Source: Rana temporaria
Taxonomy: Eukaryota; Chordata; Amphibia; Anura; Ranidae
Reading direction: 5' to 3'
Length of the DNA stretch: 64,000 bases
Assembly (NCBI RefSeq): GCF_905171775.1
Contig: NC_053492.1
Span: forward strand, 186,154,778-186,218,777
This document shows positions 57,894 through 64,000 of the stretch, piece after piece. Below the pieces are notes generated by a model. That model was not told the DNA's origin. It saw only the letters and a list, made by a program, of their open reading frames with translations, and did not search any database. Positions within the stretch are counted from its first letter, which is position 1, and every line of letters starts with the position of its first letter. Made by a program: the position numbers and the translations under genes.

Positions 57894-59507
57894 ATGCTGC
57901 CGAGAGTCCTTTTTCTATGTGGATTGCTTGTCACCTTTTCACAGTTTGCATTGGGTTGTCCATCTAAGTGTAACTGCTTTAATGAAGTTAAAGTTTTCTG
58001 CTCTGGTGATGCAATTATGCAGATCCCGATCGATATTTCCACCAATGTCACTGAACTTGTGTTTTTGGAAACATCCTTACATACATTGACAAGGGCAGGC
58101 TTTGCAAGATATGGAAATTTAAGAAAGATAATTTTTATCAGCAACTTTATAAATAATATCAACCCAAATGCATTTGAGGGGCTGCTTCATTTAACCAACT
58201 TGGAAATTTCAGCTAACCCTCTCTCGGAACTAAAACCTGGGATGCTAAATGAACTTACAGAACTTCGAAAACTTACCATCACACACAATGCCATCCAAAC
58301 TGTCCCTTGCGGATTCTTTGAAAAGACCACAAAACTAGAAATACTTGCGTTACAAGGTAACAATATATCACACCTTTGTACCTTTCTGTTCAATCAGCTG
58401 GTGAACTTACAAGAACTTAATCTTGGTTCTAATGGAATTGGAAAATTGTCTACCGATCTTTTTAAGCCCCTTGTAAACTTGCATATTCTCCATCTGAACA
58501 ACAACCACATAACCGAAATCAGTCACGGTATCTTTGATATGTTGACAAACCTAACTGAAATAACACTAAATGGAAATCATTTAAGCAGAATATACCATTT
58601 TGCTTTTGTAAAATTGACATCCTTAAAGAAGTTAACCCTTAGTTCCAACTCAATAAAACATCTATTTTTTAATCAATTTTCCACATTGCACAACCTAACA
58701 TGGTTAACTGTTGAGAGAAACCACATTGAATTTCTCTCTTCTCGAGTTTTTGATGTTTTGAAAAACGTAATACATCTATCACTAGGTGGGAACCAACTGA
58801 AGGCCATTCCTGTACATATTTTTTCAAGCCTAGTCAAACTGCAAACTTTAGTTCTGTCTAGAAACCTAATTGAGAAGTTACAGAACACAGCTTTTTTTGG
58901 TCTTGAGTCTCTTACCCACCTTTACCTTGACCACAACCATCTACGCATTATTGATAAAAACACATTCAAAAATGTAACTAGTCTAACTACCATCAATCTA
59001 CAGAACAACAGGCTGACCATGCTTCCAGGGGATATATTTGATGGATTATACAACTTGATATCTTTGAACCTTCAAAACAATCACTGGTGGTGTAACTGTT
59101 TATTGAGTAATTTTAGAAACTGGATAATTGAAAATCAGGATTTAACTCAACTTTCAGATATGGTTTGCGAGGGGCCACCGCATCTTCAGGGAAAACTGGT
59201 GAAGGTTGTGAAAATAAGAGAACTTAATTGTACTCTACCTAGAAATGTTCCCCAGAACCCATCTTTTAAGAGTATAGAGACAGTAGGTACAAAGGTCTCT
59301 GTTGGTGAGGAACCTGTCATAGACTGCAAAGGTCGTTACTCCTATGATGGTAGTATAAATATTTTCTGTGAAGTATTGACATGTAAAGATATTAATGTTA
59401 AAGTGTCTGTATGGAATATGACCACACCAATCAAACACAGTCATTTCAACACAAAGGGAGAAGTTTTGTGTCCTGCCAACTTAACCTTCACCATTACTAC
59501 TGTATAA
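57894..59507 (+). CDS. CPN2: Carboxypeptidase N subunit 2 (CPN2), complete, 537 aa
   Basis: Secreted non-catalytic subunit of plasma carboxypeptidase N (kininase I). In mammals it is made in liver and carries and stabilises the catalytic CPN1 subunit, which trims basic C-terminal residues from kinins and anaphylatoxins. The ATG at 57894 is chosen because it follows a splice acceptor (TTTATTCTGTGCAG, ending 57884) by nine bases. Residues 1-21 form a signal peptide ending at Gly; C22, C26, C28 and C36 make the LRRNT cap. About fourteen 24-residue LRRs follow, then a four-cysteine LRRCT beginning NHWWCNC, and a C-terminal domain with further cysteines (VIDCKG, FCEVLTCKD, VLCPAN) and no membrane helix. 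Human CPN2 (545 aa, from memory) shares the VFCS cap, the LETS segment before LRR1 and the C-terminal layout. Several N-glycosylation sequons are present. The frame is intact and ends in TAA. Confidence 0.94.
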   Translation: MLPRVLFLCGLLVTFSQFALGCPSKCNCFNEVKVFCSGDAIMQIPIDISTNVTELVFLETSLHTLTRAGFARYGNLRKIIFISNFINNINPNAFEGLLHLTNLEISANPLSELKPGMLNELTELRKLTITHNAIQTVPCGFFEKTTKLEILALQGNNISHLCTFLFNQLVNLQELNLGSNGIGKLSTDLFKPLVNLHILHLNNNHITEISHGIFDMLTNLTEITLNGNHLSRIYHFAFVKLTSLKKLTLSSNSIKHLFFNQFSTLHNLTWLTVERNHIEFLSSRVFDVLKNVIHLSLGGNQLKAIPVHIFSSLVKLQTLVLSRNLIEKLQNTAFFGLESLTHLYLDHNHLRIIDKNTFKNVTSLTTINLQNNRLTMLPGDIFDGLYNLISLNLQNNHWWCNCLLSNFRNWIIENQDLTQLSDMVCEGPPHLQGKLVKVVKIRELNCTLPRNVPQNPSFKSIETVGTKVSVGEEPVIDCKGRYSYDGSINIFCEVLTCKDINVKVSVWNMTTPIKHSHFNTKGEVLCPANLTFTITTV

Positions 59508-59574
59508 TATTTAAATTCTGCCCAGTTCCAGACATTAAAATTATATTTAATGTACAAACTTCTATGTGTCTATA

Positions 59575-59592
59575 AATAAAAAATAAAATAAA
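59575..59592 (+). promoter_or_regulatory. Poly(A) signals of CPN2
   Basis: Overlapping AATAAA hexamers begin at 59575, 59582 and 59587, about 70 bp after the stop codon. This implies a short 3' UTR ending near 59600, just before a repeat that starts about 59600. Confidence 0.6.
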
Positions 59593-59599
59593 AATGATA

Positions 59600-59790
59600 G
59601 GGCCCTTACACATGGGGCAGGCTCCATTGCAGTCCATCTGCTCAGCGAGGAATATGTCCACTGATCCCTGCTGACTAAGCAGGTGGATGGCTGGTCCGTG
59701 TCTGCTTTGCTTATGCATAGCAGACACAGCCCACTCTCCTCTGTGGATGGTCAGATGTAAACAGACCACCTGCAAGGAAAAAAAATGTTT
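59600..59790. repeat. Dispersed repeat after CPN2
   Basis: GGGCCCTTACACATGGGGC and the GTGTCTGCTTTGC / GCAGACACAG inverted words resemble DNA-repeat ends near 39630 and 29050. Confidence 0.4.
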
Positions 59791-59943
59791 GTTATAACAG
59801 CTTAGCATTAGCTGGGGTTCACTTTCAATTTGTTACTGAATTTAAATCTCCCAGAGCATCTAAAACTCCCCTCCCCCAGATTAACAATGCTACTGTCCAA
59901 ATGTGCCCCCTGTGCTCCTTCATCTAGAGCGGGGACACTCTAA

Positions 59944-60127
59944 TGCCCTGTACACACGATCGGACCTTTATCCGACCAAATTCAAAGTTAAAGAGAACAT
60001 GCTCTCTATGTAAACTCCGATGGAATTCATCGGAATTTCCGATGGGGCATACACACGGTCGGAATTTCCGATGGAAAAAGTCCGTCTGGCTTTTTCCTTC
60101 AGGAATTCCGATCGTGTGTACGGGGCA
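59944..60127. mobile_element. Harbinger-like MITE (184 bp)
   Basis: TAA duplication (59941-59943, 60128-60130). TGCCCTGTACACACGATCGG / CCGATCGTGTGTACGGGGCA. Confidence 0.85.
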
Positions 60128-60130
60128 TAA

Positions 60131-61160
60131 TACAGAAGGTGTGGTACTGGCCAAATCACCAGGAGACAACAAAGAAGAAAAACCTTAATAAAAAATAAAA
60201 CAAATGCAGCCACCTCATCTAATGACTGGTAATCTGCAATATATTACATTTTTGGTTTTGGGTTTAGAACTGCTTTAAAGGCCTAGATACAGCCTGGAAG
60301 TTAGGGAGCGAATGAATTTTCCTAACTGAATGAACTGTTTTTTGTAAATTAGTAAAATATTAAAGTGTATGCAAAGCCAATATTTTAGTTTTGGATAGGG
60401 TGCGACAGTGTTAAAATCGCATTGTTTTTGCCCCTCCACCCGAGAGATTTGCCTTCTATATCTATCCTGGTGATCATTGTCTTCAGTACAAAAGTAGGGA
60501 ATCCACACAGGAACAGGAACAGGAAATGGGTAGAACTCTTTAAATGAGAACACCTGCTTTTCACAACTGTGTGGTGAGGGGATTTCCACTTGCATTGGAG
60601 AGTTTTCCTCTTAGTTGCTGTTGCATCTCGGGGACTAAACATTGCAGGGAAATCACTGTGATGGGACACACAGAAAAAACACAAACCTGACAGGGTCTTA
60701 AACATTTCATACGCTATCCAAAATACACACACACAAAAGTCTTGACTTTACATACATTTTAATATTGTATTTGACTCAAGTTACCCTAGGTTCAAGTATG
60801 TTAGTACTGACCTTCTGGATGTCATAGAATTCTTTTTTTTTTTTAGATCATTTTATGCATACAACGGTTGAAATATACAAATACGTGTACTAATCTCATC
60901 AAAAAGACATTAGCTATTTAACAAGTTTTATAAGAGCAACTCACACAGAAACGTATATACCATGCAAGATTTATTGTTTTCTAATTATTAAAGCAATTAC
61001 TATTGTAGCTGTATGAATGGACTGATCAATACATACTTTTCTACTCCCACACTACAAGGAGATTCAGCTTCCTTCCTTCTTTAGATTTAATTCATGATTG
61101 TGTAAAACTGTCTTGAACTTGAAGTCTTGACTTGGAGTTGTATTCTATTATGAATAATAG
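60131..61160. other. Unassigned non-coding sequence
   Basis: Contains a CAGGAACAGGAACAGGAA run near 60508. No gene or element recognised. Confidence 0.45.
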
Positions 61161-61515
61161 ATTATTAACCACTTCATTACTGGGCACTTAAACCCCCTTC
61201 GTGCTCAGACCAATTTTCAGCTTTCAGCCTGACGCATTTTGAATGACAATTGCGCGGTCATACAACACTATATCCAAATTATATTTTTATTGTTTTTTTT
61301 CCCACAAATAGAGCTTTCTTTTGGTGGTATTTGATCACCTCTGCGGGTTTTTATTTTTTGTGCTATATGCAAAAAAAGACAGAACATTTTGAATTTTTTT
61401 TTTTACTTTTTGTTATAATAATATCCCATTTTTTTTAAAAAATATATATTTTTTTCCTCGGTTTAGGCCAAAACATATTCTTCTACATATTTTTGTTAAA
61501 AAATCCTTTGGGATG
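61161..61515 (-). repeat. Repeat family C, inverted copy
   Basis: Begins AACCACTTCATTACTGGGC; TTTTGGTGGTATTTGATCAC is the inverse of 41471-41495. Ends near 61513, where a Tc1 fragment starts. Confidence 0.7.
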
Positions 61516-62099
61516 AATTAGAGCAAGGACTGCAAATCAGGCCTTCTAGTCTACATCAGTGCCTGGCCTCACAAATATGCTTCTGGAAGAATGGTCACAC
61601 ATTCCCATAGACACACTCCTAACCCTTGTGGGCAGTACCTTAAAGTATTCATACCCCTTGAAAGTTTCCATAATTTGTCATGTTACAACCCAAAACATAA
61701 ATGTATTTTATTGGGATTTTATGTGATAGACCAACACAAAGTGGCACATATTCAAGAAGTAGAAGGAAAATGATAAATAGTTTTCAATTTTTTTTACAAA
61801 TAAATCCGTGAAAAGTGTGGTGTGCATTTGTATTCAGCCCCCCTGAGTCAATACTTTGTAGGACCACCTTTCGCTGAAATTACAGCTGCAAGTCTTTTTG
61901 GGGATGTCTCTACCAGCTTTTCACATCTAGAGAGTGACATTTTTGCCCATTCTTCAGTGCAAAATAACTCAAGCTCTGTCAGATTGGATGGAAAGCGTCT
62001 GTGAACAGAAATTTTCAAGCCTTGCCACAGATTCTCAATTGGATTTAGGTCTGGACTAGTGGACTTTGACTGGACTATTCTAACACATGAATATGCTTT

Positions 62100-63536
62100 G
62101 ATCTAAAGCATTCTTATTTAGCTCTGGCTGTATGTTTAGGGTCGTTGTCCTGCTGGAAGGTGAACCTCCACCCCAGTCTCAAGACTTTTGCAGGCTCTGA
62201 CAGATTTTCTTCTGAGATTGCCCTGTATTTGGTTCCATCCATCTTCCCATCAACTCTGACCAGCTTCCATGTCCCTGCTGAAGAAATACATCCCCAAAAC
62301 ATGATGCTGCCACCACCATGTTTCACAGTGGGGATGGTGTGTTTAGGGTGATGTGCAGGGTTTGTTTTCCGCCACACATAGTGTTTTGCTTTTAGGCCAA
62401 AAATATCAATTTTATTCTCATCTGATCAGAGCACCTTGTTCCACATGTTTGCTGTGTCCCCCACATGGCTTCTCGCAAACTGCAAAAGTGACTTCTTAAT
62501 AGCTTTCTTCTTGCCACTCTTCCATAAAGGCCAGATTTGTGGAGTGCACGACTAATAGTTGTCCTGTGGACCAATTTGTTCACCTGACCTGTGGATCTCT
62601 GCATTTTCTTCAGAGTTACCATGGACCTCTTGGCTGCTTCTCTGATTAATGCTCTCCTTGCCTGGCCTGTCAGTTTAGGTGGATGGCCATGTCATTGTAG
62701 GTTTGCAGTTGTGCCATACTCTTTCCATTTGTGGATGATGGATTTTGTAACGGGAGGGCCTATGGGACCCAGAAGCTCCCCGATGCCTCTTATGTGTAGA
62801 TCAACCTGTGTTTCTAATAGGGGCACAGGGTGAATGAGAACCCCACTATGGTCTGGGCTAGTCAGATTTAATATTGTATATATTGTGTATATTGTATATA
62901 TATTGTGTGTTGGATGTAGTGTACTATAAAGCTTGCTGTGATTGCATTATATTGTCTATTGTGGTAATTAAGTCTGCTACTGTGAAATGTGTATTGAATC
63001 CAGACTAACTTCTGAAGGATCTGTCATTGTGGCTTATGCGAATTGACACTGTATTGTGTGAAGGTCTATTGATGATAAATGTGTATTGTGAGTTAACAGA
63101 CAGCCTAAAGGTCAGGTGTCTGAAATATCAGCTGTAGTTAATTAGCTCATGTAAATTATGTCAGAGCTGGAGCCAGAATGTCTACTGAAAGATGTGTATT
63201 AAGGCTCGTTAGGAACCATTGTCTGATGTTGTGGATGGAGTTGGGTCATTGTTTATTTAGTTACTGCAGGATCCTAACTGTATATAAGAGCCTGATTTTC
63301 TCAATAATGGGTCTATTCATGTGGAACCTCAAACAGAGCTGTGTGTCTCGTTATTGGGGTTCGTTTGCCTGACTGTGGAGTGTCGATAGCTGTCTTGGGT
63401 TCGGGAATGGAATATCTTAAACGGCTTTAACCCATGTCCCATTTGGGGTTTCGTTACAGATTTTATACCCTAACCCTGCTTTAAACATCTCCACAACTTT
63501 ATCCCTGACCTGTCTGGTGTGTTCCTTAGCCTTCAT
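62100..63536 (-). pseudogene. Tc1-like transposase, dead and split by a solo LTR
   Basis: The minus-strand start MKAKEHTRQVRDKV is at 63536. The frame runs to the LTR target at 63459, resumes at 62740 (SIIHKWKEYGTTA), passes the Arg-rich HRTTISRALHKSGLYGR region, and ends near the catalytic segment QQDNDPKHTARA (about 62120-62155). Tc1 transposases cut and paste at TA using a DDE domain. Stops interrupt at several places (for example at the Trp before SDE near 62430), so it is inactive. Confidence 0.85.
62746..63458. mobile_element. Solo LTR (713 bp) inside the Tc1 transposase
   Basis: Begins TGTAACGGGAGGG, ends TTTCGTTACA, flanked by the 5-bp duplication GATTT (62741-62745, 63459-63463). 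A TATATAAG box lies at about 63279. No internal retroviral or Gypsy coding region remains, as expected after LTR-LTR recombination. Confidence 0.85.
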
Positions 63537-64000
63537 GATGCTGTTTGTTCACTAAGGTTCTCTAACAAACCTTTGAGGGCTTCACAGAACAGCTGTATTT
63601 AAAGGCAATTTCTTCCACTAGAGTTTAGTTAGGGCCATCAGAGTAAAGGGGGCTTAATACAAATGCACGCCACACTTTTCACATATTTATTTGTAAAAAA
63701 AAAATTGAAAACTATTTATCATTTTACTTCCACCTCACAATTATGTGCAACTTTGTGTTGGTCTATTACATAAAATCCCAATAAAATATAGTTACGTTTT
63801 TGGTTGTAACATGACAAAATGTGATTTTTTTAAGGGGTATAAATACTTTTTTAAGGCACTGTAGCTGCGAAGGGTGAGCCAATGCAATATTGAACACTAT
63901 GGACTAAGACTGGGATGCTATTAGCGGTTATGTGTGTGTAAAGGCAGGCGTCCCAATACTTTTGGTAATATAGTGTATTTCGGCAAGTGCTATTGACATG

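Larger units (their letters stand above)
61633..63861 (-). mobile_element. Inner Tc1/mariner element with long inverted repeats
   Basis: Left CAGTACCTTAAAGTATTCAT mirrors right TACTTTTTTAAGGCACTG; the inverted repeats extend about 200 bp (TTTCATGTTACAACC-type words). TA follows at 63862. It carries a dead transposase on the minus strand and a 713-bp LTR inside it. Confidence 0.85.
61518..63977 (-). mobile_element. Outer Tc1/mariner element, interrupted
   Basis: 61518-61630 and 63864-63977 join into one Tc1-like sequence once the inner element is removed. The right end CAATACTTTTGGTAATATAG is inverted relative to 35035. The left terminus is lost. Confidence 0.75.

Overview
The window looks like nuclear DNA of a frog, most likely a ranid. 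Two complete vertebrate leucine-rich-repeat genes are recognisable. Nearly all the rest is a dense, nested layer of hAT, Harbinger-like, TTAA-flanked, Tc1/mariner and Penelope-like elements of the kind I associate with ranid genomes. The ranid call rests on remembered repeat families and was not tested by a search. I saw no bacterial operons, CRISPR arrays, rRNA or tRNA genes.

Genes. LRRC15 lies at 20551-22350 and CPN2 at 57894-59507. Both are on the + strand, each with its whole coding region in one exon behind a splice acceptor. In mammals GP5, LRRC15 and CPN2 are neighbours in that transcriptional order, so two of the three are preserved here. No GP5-like frame was found upstream. LRRC15 is a type I membrane protein. 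CPN2 is the secreted non-catalytic subunit of plasma carboxypeptidase N. About 35 kb of repeats separates them.

Layout. 1-2533: an old repeat split by a 708-bp MITE. 2534-5911: a hAT element holding a 2-kb inverted-arm element with a 16-bp target duplication. 6.6-20.3 kb: hAT and TTAA elements, three minisatellites lying inside repeats, a 700-bp MITE, a pogo-type MITE and a Harbinger MITE splitting an unidentified protein-like fragment. 20.5-22.4 kb: LRRC15. 23-41.7 kb: many Harbinger-like MITEs with GTACACACGA termini, snap-back TTAA elements, a head-to-head telomere-like tract and a 77-bp tandem repeat. 42.3-52.4 kb: a decayed Penelope-like element with reverse transcriptase and GIY-YIG remnants, part of it tandemly duplicated, one copy then hit by a 2.9-kb hAT element full of GATA repeats, followed by a G-poor tract and a hammerhead-ribozyme-like sequence. 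52.4-57.5 kb: more repeats. 57.9-59.6 kb: CPN2. 61.2-64 kb: a solo LTR inside a Tc1 element inside another Tc1 element.

The two host genes have no visible joint function beyond shared ancestry and ancient linkage. The most interesting material is the insertion archaeology, above all the duplicated Penelope segment with its preserved empty site, and the hammerhead-like motif at 52.2 kb. All element names are inferred from termini, target-site duplications and translated motifs read by eye.
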